A model generated the notes under the pieces. It was not told the DNA's origin and ran no database searches. It saw only the letters and a program-made list of their open reading frames with translations. The translations under genes and the position numbers were made by a program. Shown piece by piece: positions 11,725-23,964 of a DNA stretch of 64,000 nucleotides (positions are counted from its first letter, which is position 1; the number at the start of each line of letters is the position of its first letter). Origin of the DNA: Balaenoptera acutorostrata (lineage: Eukaryota; Chordata; Mammalia; Artiodactyla; Balaenopteridae); NCBI RefSeq assembly GCF_949987535.1, contig NC_080082.1, forward strand, positions 32,338,011 through 32,402,010, given 5' to 3'.

Positions 11725-12109
11725 AAATGTCTTTATTGGGGGCTTCCTTGGTGGTGCAGTGGTTGAGAATCTTCCTGCTAATGCAGGGGACACGGGTTCG
11801 AGCCCTGGTCTGGGAAGATCCCACATGCCACGGAGCAGCTGGGCCCGTGAGGCACAATTACTGAGCCTGCGCGTCTGGAGCCTGTGCTCCGCAACAAGAG
11901 AGGCCGCGATAGTGAGAGGCCCGCGCACCGCGATGAGGAGGGGCCCCCACTCGCCGCAACTAGAGAAAGCCCTCGCACAGAAACGAAGACCCAACACAGC
12001 CAAAAATAAATAAATAAATAAATAAATAAAAAGGTAACTTACCATTTAAAAAAAAAAAAGAATACACCGATAGCACGCTTTCTTGTTAAAAAAAAAAATG
12101 TCTTTATTG
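11725..12109 (+). mobile_element. CHR-type SINE with 14-bp TSD and extended 3' tail
   Basis: The body starts at the CHR head ggcttccttggtggtgcagt. It has an intact pol III A box (tggtgcagtgg, 11752-11762) and B box (ggttcgagccc, 11795-11805). The first tail is a TAAA repeat ending near 12032. A further ~60 bp with two A runs follows before the target-site duplication. The direct repeats aaatgtctttattg lie at 11725-11738 and 12096-12109. Intact boxes and duplication indicate a fairly young, cetacean-lineage insertion. Open frames through the body are not genes. Confidence 0.92.
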
Positions 12110-12184
12110 TTTGGAGAAAAGCAATATCATTGTTAGTTGTAAGTAAAGGTTTTATGTGGAAATTTGGAATATGAATATTTGTGG

Positions 12185-12385
12185 AATATTTCCAACACCT
12201 ATTCTGAGCACTTTACATCTATTAATAAATTAATCCTCAACTCATAAGGTAAGTACTATTAAGGTCCCAATTTACAGATGAGGAAATAGAGCGTGGCTAG
12301 ATTAAATAACCTATTCAAGGTCACAGGCTAGGAGGGGGTAGATCTGGGATTCAAACTCAGCAGGCTGGTTCAGAGCCTGTACTCC
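12185..12385 (+). mobile_element. MIR SINE
   Basis: Near-complete 3' two thirds of MIR: gagcactttacatctatta, aatcctcaactcataaggtaag, ttacagatgaggaaatagag, caaggtcacaggctagg, gggattcaaactcagcag. Confidence 0.88.
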
Positions 12386-12392
12386 TTTCCCC

Positions 12393-12580
12393 CATGCTTC
12401 TCAAATTTTAATGAACATCAGAATCACCTAGAGGGCTTGTTAGAATCCAGATTGCTGGGTCTCACATCCAGAGTTCATGATTCAGTTGGTCTGGGCTGGG
12501 GCCAAAGAATTTGCATGTCTACCAAGTTCCCTGGTGATGCTAATGCCGCTGTCACAGGATCTCAGTCTGAGCAACCACTG
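12393..12580 (+). mobile_element. MER5A-type hAT-Charlie element
   Basis: Near full length, from tgcttctcaaattttaatg via gaatcacctagagggcttgtt and ggtgatgctaatgccgctg to gcaaccactg. It directly follows the MIR with only a few bases between. Confidence 0.88.
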
Positions 12581-13127
12581 CTCTGAACCATCCCGAGGCC
12601 TCTGAAGGGACCAGGGACCATCGAGGAGAATATACTCGCAGCCACCGGAGTTGTGTACACACAGTTGATCTCTCCAGTCATGCTTGCCTACTCTGGTAAT
12701 TACAGTGTCTTCCACACAGGCAGCCATAGACAAAGGCAAAAAACACATCTAACAGGTATAAAGTGGGTTTCACGTAAAATGAAGCGCTTCCTGGACCCTT
12801 CTGGTCTTACACAACTTAAGTTTCTTTGCAGCTGCGTACTGAAGACCTCCGTGTGTTTCCAAACATCTGACAAGAGAAGGTAGGGCTGGCCGGGGACGGG
12901 AGCAAACAGTGGGATGCGTTTGTGTAAGACTAAAGCGAGGTAGGTGGTGGTGAGCTTCTACCATTGGTGGGACGTGATCTGATTCTTAGCTAAGAGGATG
13001 TGGCGTTAAACCACACTGAATTACGTAGGAAGGGTTTCTTTTCCATTTCCCTTTCAGTCTTCCTTATTACATCAATGAGAAAAGTCTCAGTGTGGTGCCG
13101 CTATGCTTTTAACACCTAACACTTGCT
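12581..13127. other. intronic sequence, nothing recognised
   Basis: No repeat or exon identified. Confidence 0.4.
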
Positions 13128-13265
13128 ACTCTCTCTCTCTCTTTTTTTTTTTTTAACAGAGAGATTGAAAGAAGGAGAGGCAAAAGCAGAGGGAGGGAGG
13201 GAGAGAAGGAGGGATAAAGGAGGGAGAGAGAGAGGCAGAGAGAAAGAGGAGGCAGGGAGGAAACA
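13128..13265. repeat. CT run, T run and purine-rich (GGGA/GA)n tract
   Basis: A CT dinucleotide run passes into a T13 run, then about 100 bp that is almost all purine on the plus strand (gagggagggagggagag...). Such strand asymmetry can form triplex (H-) DNA. Confidence 0.85.
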
Positions 13266-13439
13266 CAGGACTTGGTCACAAACCTTCTGTAGCTAATGGC
13301 TTGCTAGAATGAAATTCATCATTGTTCTTTTATTGTATTACTTTTGGTGGTTATGTTCTATTTATGGCAAAGAATACTGGTTTTCCACTTATGATATAAA
13401 TTTTCCTTTTGTTCACAAAAAAAGCACAATTGTTCTTAT

Positions 13440-13575
13440 TCAAATGGCTGAGTTAAAGAGAAATAAAGGCTCACAATGCCGTATCCATAATTCCCAAATT
13501 CTGAAAGCTCTGAAAAACAAAGTTTTTTAAAAAAAATTTATGGCAACACATTTGCAACAAAATCTGAACCGAACT
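13440..13575. repeat. possible Tigger-type DNA transposon fragment
   Basis: The text ccataattcccaaattctgaaagctctgaaaaacaaag resembles the ccaaaatccgaaa...ctccgaaaatccgaaac motif of old Tigger-related repeats. Only a weak by-eye match. Confidence 0.3.
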
Positions 13576-16500
13576 TAGGCGAGGCTGTTTTTATTCTCTA
13601 TTCATCTCCCTTTGTGTGAATATTCAGACATCTTGCTGCAGAAATATTTGTCTATTTGATTATGGGATGCCGCCCCAGACCACTAGAGGTATTATGTCAT
13701 AGATGGAATATGCATTGTATTACTTTTCTAAACCTTAAAAACGTTCAACTGTAAAACCCATCTGGCCCCAAGATTTTGGAGAAGGAAGAATGTGGACCTG
13801 CTTTAAATGGAAAAATTCATAAAGGTGGTATACTAATAATTGAAATTTGACCGACACTGATCTAGGGTGAAGAACTGTAATTTGAGGTGAGTGTATTAGC
13901 ACCAGCAGAACAAACATAAGATTTAATGGAGTTTCTCAGCTTTGGCTTGTTATTAACAGTTGGTAGTGTTGCATCTCTATTTGTTGCAACTATTTTGCAT
14001 AAGATAAGTGTTAGTCCTGCTGCTAAGCCTGATCTTTTAAAATAAAAGCTCTTCAGGAAAGTTGTAATAAATGACACCACTTTCATTGGCAAACTGAAGA
14101 CATTCATCCAAGAGCCAGTTTTTAAATGGATTTAGAGATACTATCTCAGGATTTTTTAATGTGCTAATTACACCTATGGATTTGCTTTTTATGTTTGGAT
14201 CTTATATACCAGTGCTTCATAAAACTGGGCATATCTGTCATGCGATATCTAGACCCATATTCCAGTTTCCATCGGCCATTAGGCCATGGTATTTGTAGGT
14301 CATTTTACCACTTCTTGTAAGAAGTGATATCTGGTGTTTAAGCTTGTCTTCTCAGTGTGAAAAATGGCTGATTGCCCAACCATCACATCCTTTTATTTGG
14401 CTCAGCTAGGATTCACTTCTTTTCATGCAGCCCAATCCAGCAGAGAAGAGACAACAGTGGTAGAGAAGGAAGACTCAGGGGCTCACAGAGGATACAGTGA
14501 GAAGCGATTGGGGGCAGCCTGGCTCAGGAGCAGGACATATTGCCTTGGTTACCTGATAACCACCTGTCCCATTGAAAGACCCAATCTTCTGGTACGGTTG
14601 GCTAATGGATCTTGGTGGGCCAATCGACAGTGTTTTTCTCACTTTGCCTGATGAGTGAACTGATCCTTGCATTTCTAGTTTAAATAAGATGAAAGTGTTT
14701 GGGAATAAGGAGGTGTAGATTTCAATATAACATGCATGAGCTGATGTAGATTTCATGGGCTTTAAACAATTTGTAGCCTCCAAACTGTTTGTAGATGACT
14801 CAAGACAGTTTAGCCCACCCATCTGCCAAGGACATTTAGTGCTAGAAAAGGTTGGTTTTACGTGCCTTGAGTGATACTGTTTCTCTTTGATCTTCTTGGC
14901 AATAGTTGTCTCCTAATCGTCCTCACTGAGAGGAAGGATTTCCTGATAACTGACATTTAACCCTTCTCTAACTTCTTCCAGGTTCTAAACCCAGGCTCAT
15001 TTGTCATTGTCCTTGGTGTTTACACTCAAGTGTAAATTTTGGTAGAACAAAGAATTGAAGTGATTTACTTAACTGCAGAATATTAATGATCATTGAAATA
15101 TGATTCAAATCAGAAACATCCCATCCTACCATAGAAGAGAATGTTTGGAAAAGCAGTACATTGTTCATCATGCTTGAAATCTGTGAGAAATATACCAAGT
15201 AAAGCAGTTGTTCTTTTTATTTATATTCTTCAGATTGACATTAAATCCCCCGATTCTAAGTTACTATAGGGTACTTTCCATCTCTGTGCCACATAGTATT
15301 GTGTTTTATAAAAGTAAATGTAGATATTTAAGAAATATGTTGCTGGCAATTCTTGTAAATATTAGAATTCTGTACGGGAATATTGATATTAAAGCTGTAT
15401 TAGAACTGATACCATTAGCAGCAATATAGAGAAGATGTTTTATTAAATACTAATTTCATATGTTATTTAACAAGTAGCTGGCTTTAAGCACATTAATCTC
15501 TCTTTTTAATTCAAGGTTGATGGTCTGGGTCTTACATATTGTATCCCTGAATAGGCCATTCAATAACTATGCAAAATATCTATTTCTCCCATGGGTATTT
15601 GTGCTTTGATATATTCTGATCCTTATTAAATTTAAACAGGATCAAATTTATACAGCTCTGGCAGAGATTTATTAAAATACACTGAATGGACAGCTTGTGG
15701 GAGCGTAGTGTACTGTAATAACATATGCCTTTTACCAGAGAATAGTAATTATTGAGAATCAAATAAATCTGTAGGAGGTTAAATATATATGGAAAAGATA
15801 TCAATTGCAGTTCTTCAAAATGAGACTGAAATATTATTTGAAGATGCGTTACTGTGCAAAATAACGAACTTCATCCTTTTAGACTCTAAATATTTGGTAA
15901 TATTTGACATGCAGGTTTTTAGGGATGTTTTAAATTCCAAAGGGAGGGTGGGATTCAACATTATCAGAGGTGTTACATGTGTTTAGCATACTACTCCATC
16001 TGTAAGCACCTGTTTTTTACTTTGCCCTACTTTTTATTAAATAAAATTGAAAGCATATGTATTATATGGTTTGCAAGAAATCATTTTTTGGAAGCAGAAA
16101 TCTGTGTCTCCTTTGCTTGGGGGTTTGGGAGAAGGATCACAGATGGAATAAATAGAAACTTTTTTCATACTCTTCATAGTTTATATTTTTTAAATATCGT
16201 TTTTGTTCTTAATTGTATGTTTTCCTATATATTTTCAAAGCGGTCTTGGTGTGTTTAATCTGATGGAAAAGATTGGGTCGTTCCCAATTTTTTTTTTTTT
16301 TTTTTTTGGTGTGATGGCAGAGGACAGTTAGGACTTAAATACTGAACTTGCAGATAAGATACATGTAGCCTATCTGTTCCTTCACAGCTCCCGTGGCTCC
16401 AATATTTTATCCTTCATAAATTATTTAATTTTGTAACATTCATCATTATTAGTGCTTTTCTCTTCTCCTGCATATTTATAGACACTCTCGGGGGCTGGCT

Positions 16501-17057
16501 AGGGCACCGCCAAGGTGAAGGGAGCTCTCAGCATGGCAAGAGGAGAAGATTTTGCCATAGCAAACCACCCTAGCTTGCCACTACATCCTTTTGCAGGATT
16601 TGAGTTTCTTTCTCTAATTCTTTCAGTATAGGGGCAGAGGCATAGCTGGAGGTGGGCCACTCTTCTTTCCTGATCAAAATAATGATGACTGTCAATCAGA
16701 CTAGACTGAAGTGTCCAAGGGAAGCTTTGAGTGGTGGTGTCTAGAGGAAGTGAGTTAAGACACTCCTGGAAGTTCCCCCAACTCTATCCTAAATTAGACT
16801 GAGCACTGGTAAGGGATAGTTAGGGCAGGGGGTAGGAAATCCATTTTCTGCTCTGTATTAACAGTGTCTAACCTAATTTTTGTACTTACTATTCCTTAAC
16901 ATATAATCCGTGTGTGTGTATTTAATAGGAGAATCACTATTTACTTAATGCATTCTTGGTGGTATTATGTTGGGTCATAATTAATATTTGTCTGTACATG
17001 GCAGGTACTCGATAGAAATTATTCTTTAGGCGTCATGGTACATTTAGGGTTTGGGGT
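13576..17057. other. AT-rich, repeat-poor intronic stretch
   Basis: About 3.5 kb without a repeat I can name, apart from a T18 run near 16291-16308. Open frames at 14364-14651, 15208-15429 and 15977-16258 have no protein I recognise and no splice context tying them to TOX3. Confidence 0.45.
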
Positions 17058-17275
17058 CTTATTTTGTCAGATTTACTGAGATGTAATTTACATACAATAA
17101 AATCTGCTGATTTTTAGTGCACAGTTTAAATTTTGACGAATATATGCAGTTGTGAACAACCATCACCGTGATTGTAGAACATTTCCATCACCAGAAAGGT
17201 TTCTTCGTGCCCTTTAGCACAACGTACCCCCAAACACTGGTCCGCTCTCTGTCTGCATGGTGTTTATGATATGCA
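17058..17275 (-). mobile_element. old L1 3' fragment
   Basis: The plus strand reads tttactgagatgtaatttacatac, gtgcacagtttaaattttgac, caaccatcaccgtgattg: the familiar inverse of an old L1 3' region. Confidence 0.7.
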
Positions 17276-18864
17276 TTTATGTTTAAGAGAACTAGGTTAA
17301 ATCAATAAGTATGTAAATGTTTAGATATATCCATATTGGCAAACCTTTATGGTTAGCATAAATGTTTTGTTTTTTCAATCTTTTGCCACATTTTGGTAAT
17401 GTCGAGTCATTACCAGAAAGAGGAAATCTCAGAAATTTGAGTAAAAATTTTATATCAATTATAGGAAAAAGGAGTTTTAAAAGTCCCAAATTATTTGTTA
17501 CTTAGAAAATAATATAATTGACTCTGTTGCCAACTTTTCTGCTTCATTGTTGCTGATGAATGAGACAGATTTTTCTAAAAACATGTAAGTGATGCATCCA
17601 GGTCCCTTTCTCCTGCAATTAAATTTTTTCACTTGTGTGTCTATTTCTACATGGGAAAAATATCGTAATTTTTCTTTGATAATGTTAGTTAGATCCACAG
17701 GGCTATATAGACCTCCTTCCTGAAATTTGAAAATTGATTAAAAATATTAAATGAGGTAATTTTTAAAATCTAAGTACATTAATGTTCATCTTTGGTTGAT
17801 TTTCTTAGGTATCGTATCCATGACCGTGTTGGATATCTGTGTGGAATTTGAAAGTTATTTGAGGTCATCTGCAGTACCAAGGCTTTAATCAGATGAGCTC
17901 AAATGACTTTTCAGTTCTGAAATATACAACTCTTTGAGTTTTTTTTTTTTTACAAATATATGTGTGCATGTTTGATTTATGTTTGTGTGTATAGGTGTGT
18001 CTGTATAAGTGTGTGTATACAGATTCACACACACATGGATTATAAATGGAAAGAAAAGAGAAAAACCAAAGTGATTGAGCTGTAACTATTTTAGAGCTAT
18101 CAAGTTCAGAAAATTGTAGAGATCATTAAAATAAACATTCTATATGTTGATTATACCAATGAGAACAGTGATGAAGTAAAGCTGAGTAACTTTTTTTTTA
18201 TTGGAGTATAGTTGATTTGCAAGAGTAACATTTTGCTATAGGTACCCTTAATATCAAGAAAAAGGAAGTTAAAAGGGCAAAAAGAAAAACAAATCATCTT
18301 ATTCTGTTCTTCTGTTTCACCTCCTTCAAATTTAGAGTAACATGATCACTAGCTTCATAAATGCCAAGCTCTCAAATCCTTTGCAGTAACAAGGGCATGT
18401 TTTAGTGTTGTCAGAACGTTTTTTGCACCTGGTGTTACACTTGATCACTGAATAATTGAGTGATAATGACTGTTATTTTTAAACTAAAGTATAACATCAG
18501 AGAAGGATGAGAAACACATAATGCTTAACTTCCCAATGGGAGTAGGGAAAACATGTGTCAAACATGGTAGAACTGTCGAAAGTACACGCAGTCAGCTATG
18601 CCAACTCCGAACAGAAGTCATGAAATGATTTGTTCTGCAGCTCAAAAAATCAGACTATTTCTAAAATTTAATAAAGTTGAAAATTCAAACAAAGAAACAT
18701 GAGTAGAATTTGGACACCAGTGAACTGGGTTCAGGATACTGTCATACCTAGCCAAACACAGTTATTCAGCACCAAGGACAGGGACACAGGCATGCCTCTT
18801 CCCTCTTAAAACTTTTTTTTTTTTTTTTTTTTTTTGGTAAACTCTTCATAGCTGTGCTTTTAAG
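17276..18864. other. AT-rich intronic sequence with minor L1 trace and GT-rich patch
   Basis: Holds a loose TG/TA repeat near 17965-18035, a short L1 remnant at 18191-18245 (ttattggagtatagttgatttg, inverse) and a T24 run near 18813-18836. Otherwise nothing recognised. Confidence 0.5.
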
Positions 18865-18975
18865 TATTTCCATTTGCTTCATTTACTCATTCAGCAATTA
18901 CCTATTGAGTATCTACTATGTGACAAAACAAGACAGAGCAGAGCCCCACTCTCATGGAACTTGTATTCTCTTGGG
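18865..18975 (-). repeat. L2 fragment
   Basis: Plus strand: tcattcagcaattacctattgagtatctactatgtgac and catggaacttgtattct, the inverse of an L2 internal segment. Confidence 0.6.
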
Positions 18976-19459
18976 TGCTTTTATAAAGTTAGCTCTTTTG
19001 TAAAGTTACATGCTCCTTTTCTTCTGGGGCTTAGCTCGTCCTCCAAGGTAATTCCTATCTTCCATATAAATACCCCCTCTTAGATTCTCAACTCACTGGT
19101 CTTCGTCCACTATACTCACCCTCCCCTGGTTTTCGCAAGTCTTCTATTTCTGGCGTAATTGAACTTGTGAGTACTGTTCTTATCTCAGCTTTTACAACCA
19201 TATTGAGAAAACAGTACCTATTTTCCTTGTTTTTAAATGGCTTTTCTAAAGATGAATGAAGGGTGCTCTGAGTAGTTTAGTGGTTAAGTACCAGTTGGGA
19301 TCTTGCTCAAAACCAGTCACGTGGAGTTAAATTTGTAAGCATTGGCTCTTGAATTATGGCTGAAATGATACCCAGAAACAGAAGAGAAGACGTACAATGT
19401 TTAATTAAAAAGATATCTATTTAGGCCTCAATAATTTGGAATTTGCTAAACTTGTATTA

Positions 19460-19690
19460 TATTTGAGAAACAGTCTGATATAGTGGAAAAACATAGATTT
19501 GGAGCCTAATAGCCCTCGGTTTGACTCCCATGATTACCATTTATTAGCTTGGTTCCTTTGTTTATGTTATTTATATCTCTGAACCATGATTTCTTCAGAA
19601 ATAAGGGGAGAGTAATACCTACTCAGGACCATTGTAAGTCTTAATGAATGTAAAGCGTGTAGAAAAATATATGTAAATTCCCTGCCCTCC
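19460..19690 (+). mobile_element. MIR SINE
   Basis: MIR landmarks in order: ctgatatagtggaaaa, tttggagcctaatagcc, ggtttgactccc, cttcagaaataaggggag, aatacctactcagg, gtaaagcgtgtagaa. The flanks (18976-19459 and 19691-20539) show nothing recognisable. Confidence 0.7.
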
Positions 19691-20539
19691 TTTTAAGTAT
19701 TTTATGAGTAGTGAACTTCCCCTTATTGTAAAAGTTCTACGTTTTAGATTTTTCAATTTTAGATTGGCCTTTCCATCCCAATTCTAGGTCACTCTGCTTT
19801 TACTCAGTAGAATTTTAGTTTTAGAACTACAATAGAAGCAACACAGAAAAATCATGTCACTTTTATTTTGGAGAGGAAACCAACATTTACTGAGCCCTTA
19901 TAGGACCCTAGGTACTCTGCTAGGATCTTGGCATTTATTATCCCATTTTAATGATGAAAGGAATAGTTTTCAGTATGTTTCCAATTTCTCTCTCATCTAG
20001 GCTTCTGTAATTTTAACTCATGCCTTTACCCTTGTAACAGTTCTAATTATGTGAATGTTTGTGAAGTATGGGCCTGGTCCTAGCTATTTCTGTACATTGA
20101 ATATACAAAGAGGAAATGGTTATTTATCATCTTTGTGATAAATATATTATACATCACCAGGTATCATAACACAAAGTGTTTCTGGAACACAGGTAACATT
20201 GTATTTCCAGTTGTTTGGAAGGTGGTGCTACCGGTAGTGATGGCTCTCAGTGGGCAGGAATGAAAATGGAGATCCAGTTGCGTTTTCTACAGCATACAGC
20301 CTTAATATTGTGCTTTGGGAAAAGCTGTGATTGACTCAGCCTTTTGTGTTGGTGTGTCCACTTCTTTTTTCTTAAGCCCCCCAAAGAATCAGTTGCTGTC
20401 TGTTTGCATTATAGCTCTTCTTTCCTTGTGATCCACTGCTATGGTGCACAATATGGTGTTATGTACTTGTATAGTTTTCGGAATTGCAGAAAGAGAATTG
20501 ATCTACTATTGACTGTTACGAGGGGTGCTATTTATTCTT

Positions 20540-21055
20540 TTTGCTTACCTTGCTCACATCATTTTCTACAGTCCTTTCCATCCTGTCCAAGCTCATGTCA
20601 TAATCGTCCCTGGCACTCCCTTTGCTTAAGCCATCTTACCTTTCTTTTTTTCTTATCTCTTTTTCTCTTTCTTTTCTTCCTTTTTCTCTTCTCTTCTCTC
20701 CTTCCTTCCAGCCTCATGCCAGGCACATTCCTAATTCAAGGCTTTTCTGCTTGTTCTTTCTTCTGCAAGGGATCTTCTTCCAGCTCTTGGCAAGGCTGGC
20801 TCCTTCTCATTGTTGATGTCTTAGCACAAAATGTCACCTCCTCCCAGAAGCCTTTCCTCTTCCCCCTCTCAAAAGTATCCTTCCCACAAGGCCTTTTTAG
20901 TAACATAATCTTATTTTATTTTCTTCATCTGAAATTCTTATTTATTGTCACCTATCTTTGTCTGTCGCCCCTCATCAGGGGCAGGGACCTTGGTCTCTTT
21001 CATTGCTAGCTGCATCTTAAGCACATAGGCTAGTGATAATAAATATGGCCTTTGA
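20540..21055 (+). mobile_element. L2 LINE 3' segment with long pyrimidine tract
   Basis: L2 text gccaggcacattcctaattc, caaaatgtcacctcctcccag, aagcctttcctcttcccc and aggggcagggaccttggtc in sense orientation. Inside it 20656-20709 is 54 consecutive pyrimidines. The 221-codon frame spanning this region is a by-product of low-purine sequence. Confidence 0.75.
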
Positions 21056-21461
21056 TGCATAAATAGATGTACTGAGCAGTAACTATGCTCTGGGTAAAGA
21101 GGAAACAGAGGCTCATGTTGGTTGGAATATCCCTGGAGTAAAGTTCTGGGTTATAGAGCATTTGGGGTTGGGATCATTTTTCAGAGGGTTGAACACAACC
21201 CATCAGCTTTGTAGTTTTTCCTTCAAAAACCTTCATGGTGTTTTGGCAACTATTTCTAAGGCAAATTTTTATTCCCTTGACTCAGTTGAAAGAAAATCAA
21301 TTGGAGCCCATATTTCTGTGTCTTTTCCAGAATGTGTCCTGATTTCTGGGATATAGGAATAAAAAATATCTTACTCTTTTCATAGTTAAACTGTCTTAAG
21401 GATGAACCACTAAATACAGATGGTTCTGTATACATGAACAAACAAATACAAGATACAGGGA

Positions 21462-21612
21462 TGGTCACTTTGCATATATTATCTCACATTTGATCCTCAT
21501 ATTTACCCTGGAGGGAGGTCTGACAGGTATTAACATTTGAAAACAATGGAAAATAGGCGAAGTGGTACTTGAACCTGGACTCTCCGATTCCAAGTTCACT
21601 TCTCCGTGTGTT
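21462..21612 (+). repeat. MIR SINE fragment, diverged
   Basis: tatattatctcacatttgatcctcatat, aggcgaagtggtacttgaacctggactc: the MIR order of landmarks with losses. Confidence 0.55.
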
Positions 21613-21899
21613 CTGCTGCCTTCCTCAGGAGTCCTGAATGTATCCAGTTAGGCCTTAACTATCTTGCTTGGTTTTGAGCATTCTTTGAAATTATACAGTC
21701 AAACACAGTTTTACACTGAAGAGTTTTTTTTCAAGTACACTCAATTTTTGAGTCATTGGAGTATGGGCTAATAGTTCTCAAACTTCTTGAGACCTTAAGA
21801 CTCACTCTCCCAACTGTTGCTGGGATTCTTCATGTTTCCTTGGAATAGTTCGTACTTTTCTAGGACTATTTGGGTTACTCAGAGTTCTCGTATTCATTC

Positions 21900-22460
21900 T
21901 TTCCTACAAACACGCATAATGAAAAATGCAGACCCGTACTTTATAAGGAAGCACATGCCTAATAGGAGAAACAGAACATCCAAATCTGCGAACATTGCAC
22001 CACCTATTACAATTGATTTTAAGATATCTTCACATACTCTTCTTTTGTATTACAAATATCTTTCTTTTGGGTATACTTTACATTAACTTTTCTATTCTAG
22101 CATCCTGAACTCAGAGCTTTTTATAGGCTGTTCTTGTTCTAATTAATTATGATTCGTATTCTCAGGTTGATGCTCAGATGGTCACAGCATGAACTGTGGG
22201 AGTCTTCTTAAGCTTCCTTCTTGGTCCTCTCAACATCACCCCAGGCATTCCTGAAAGCACTTTTATTTTCTGAGAACCACGAGTTCCAGTTGACCTTGAT
22301 TTTTTTTCCTATCTCAACACATGGAATCAGCTATTCTCCAAGGAGCTCTGAATCCTTTTAGTAGAGAATAGTATTAGAGTCTAAAATTTGGATGCTGTGC
22401 CATTCAAGTGCCTCTGGAAAGAAGAAATGACTCCCCTGTTAGGTCATTGTAGGGTGAGCG
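21900..22460. repeat. possible old L1 fragment
   Basis: The motif atggaatcagctattctccaaggagctctgaatccttttagtagagaatagtatt resembles a block common in old L1 3' regions (in short: gaatcagccattctccaagg). Boundaries and orientation are uncertain. Confidence 0.4.
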
Positions 22461-22929
22461 CTGAAAAGGTCAAGGTCAGGAGTTCAAGTAGCTATTTCCA
22501 GTTTAAATCCAGCATTACTAAATCCATCTTTATTTTGTTCTAATATACAATTTTTGTATATATTTCTGCTCAGCAGACCTAGTCTAGATTTTTAAGGCCC
22601 TTGTCCTCTAAGTATTAGGTCATTTTATTCCTTTCTCTTCTTTAATCTTTACTGTCTTGCCATCACTTTATTGTAATCAGTTTATTGACACAAATATTTT
22701 GAGATTATCCATGCTTGTCATAAGAGAAAAGGGAAAGGCGTGAAAAAGAGCCTTGCATTTTATCTTGTAAGTGGCATCATTTTTACCAAGGCTTATGTCT
22801 TTGTTGTTTCTCTTGGAAATGCAACAGATATTCCTTTGAGTATAAGGGGGGGATAGAATTCGAGGGATTGGAGGAATATAGCTGACTTTGTACTTAGATG
22901 CTCCCTCCTTACCATTATCAGCAGGAAAT

Positions 22930-23031
22930 AGCTCTGGTTTCTGGGGGTGGAGGTGGGACTGGGGATCCTTTTAAATGCATCTCGCAAATATCATGACTGT
23001 GCTGTTATAGCACCAGCTTGAGAAATACTGC
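22930..23031 (+). repeat. MER5A-type 3' fragment
   Basis: ggtggaggtgggactgggga, ttaaatgcatctcgcaaata, ccagcttgagaaatactg match the right half of MER5A. Confidence 0.5.
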
Positions 23032-23193
23032 TATGGATCTTAGACTTTGGACTTGCCAATTCCTGTTTAAAAGTTAATTATATTAGTAGAACTGCTAACA
23101 TCAACCATTATGTTCAATATATAATAAGATGATATGCTAAAATCTGTTTTAACCAATACCTAACAGTTAATGTGTTTATACGTATTAAAGCAT

Positions 23194-23231
23194 TGTGTGT
23201 TTGTGTGTGCACACATACACACACACACACG
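23194..23231. repeat. inverted TG/CA microsatellite
   Basis: A TG run (tgtgtgtttgtgtgtg) meets a CA run (cacacatacacacacacac) head-on, so the two halves are complementary and can pair. Confidence 0.9.
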
Positions 23232-23964
23232 TTAGGCCCCACTGCATCATCTAGAGGAATTGTGAGTAGGTGTGTGTGATTGGCAAGTGTGAAATTGAAT
23301 TTAATATGAGATTCTCTGTCTTAAGTAAAATATTTGAAAGAACGTTGATAGCGAAAAGCTGTCTAGCTTCGGGAAAAAATGGCTTATGTGTTTTGGGAGC
23401 AAGAAGTCTGAATGGTAAAATTTCATTTAAATGGCAAGACACTTTTAGAACTACACTGAAGAATTTGGCTTTAGTGGGAAAACATTAATTTGCCTATAAC
23501 GTGAGGTACAAGTTATTAATTGCACCAAAGATAACATACTAATTAAAAGGTTCATGTATAGTTGTCAGAGGTTAACAGTGCACACTGACAGACTTGGAAT
23601 AGAAACTAATTATGTTATGTTCTCTAAAAGGAGTATTTTTACCCACGAATGTACGATACCTTATTATAGTACTGTTTTTTTCTTAGCTTGGAAAGAAGTC
23701 TATTAGATGTTCTTTATAATAAAACTGCAGTGATAAGCATTCAGACCAATGATGAGGCTATATAAATAGCTTTACTTGCAACATTAGCTTCAAGCATAGT
23801 TATAGAGATAATTCCAAGTAAACATTTATTCATATTTTCAGCTTATAAGAAAGATACACGAAGTGGAACTTCCCTAAACTTTATTATCTTGGGTTGAAAG
23901 AACATCACAAGAACCAGTATTTCTGGAAATAGTCTAATGCTTCCTTTTGAATTACTTCCTTAAT
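23232..23964. other. AT-rich intronic sequence, nothing recognised
   Basis: No repeat or exon recognised. Confidence 0.4.

Noticed and set aside
11739..11810. tRNA gene suggested by A and B boxes
   Set aside because: The boxes belong to the tRNA-like head of a SINE. The rest cannot fold as a tRNA cloverleaf and a SINE body and tail follow.
11668..12045. 125-codon frame and similar frames at 24002-24332
   Set aside because: These are translations of the CHR SINE body. Near-identical peptides at both SINE sites show they are repeat-derived.
14364..14651. Candidate alternative TOX3 first exon (frame containing GYLITT)
   Set aside because: The short resemblance to a remembered alternative TOX3 N-terminus is not supported by the surrounding residues or by a donor site in the right phase.
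20344..21009. 221-codon open frame, plus strand
   Set aside because: Covers an L2 and a 54-base pyrimidine tract. The product is Ser/Phe/Leu low-complexity with no family resemblance.
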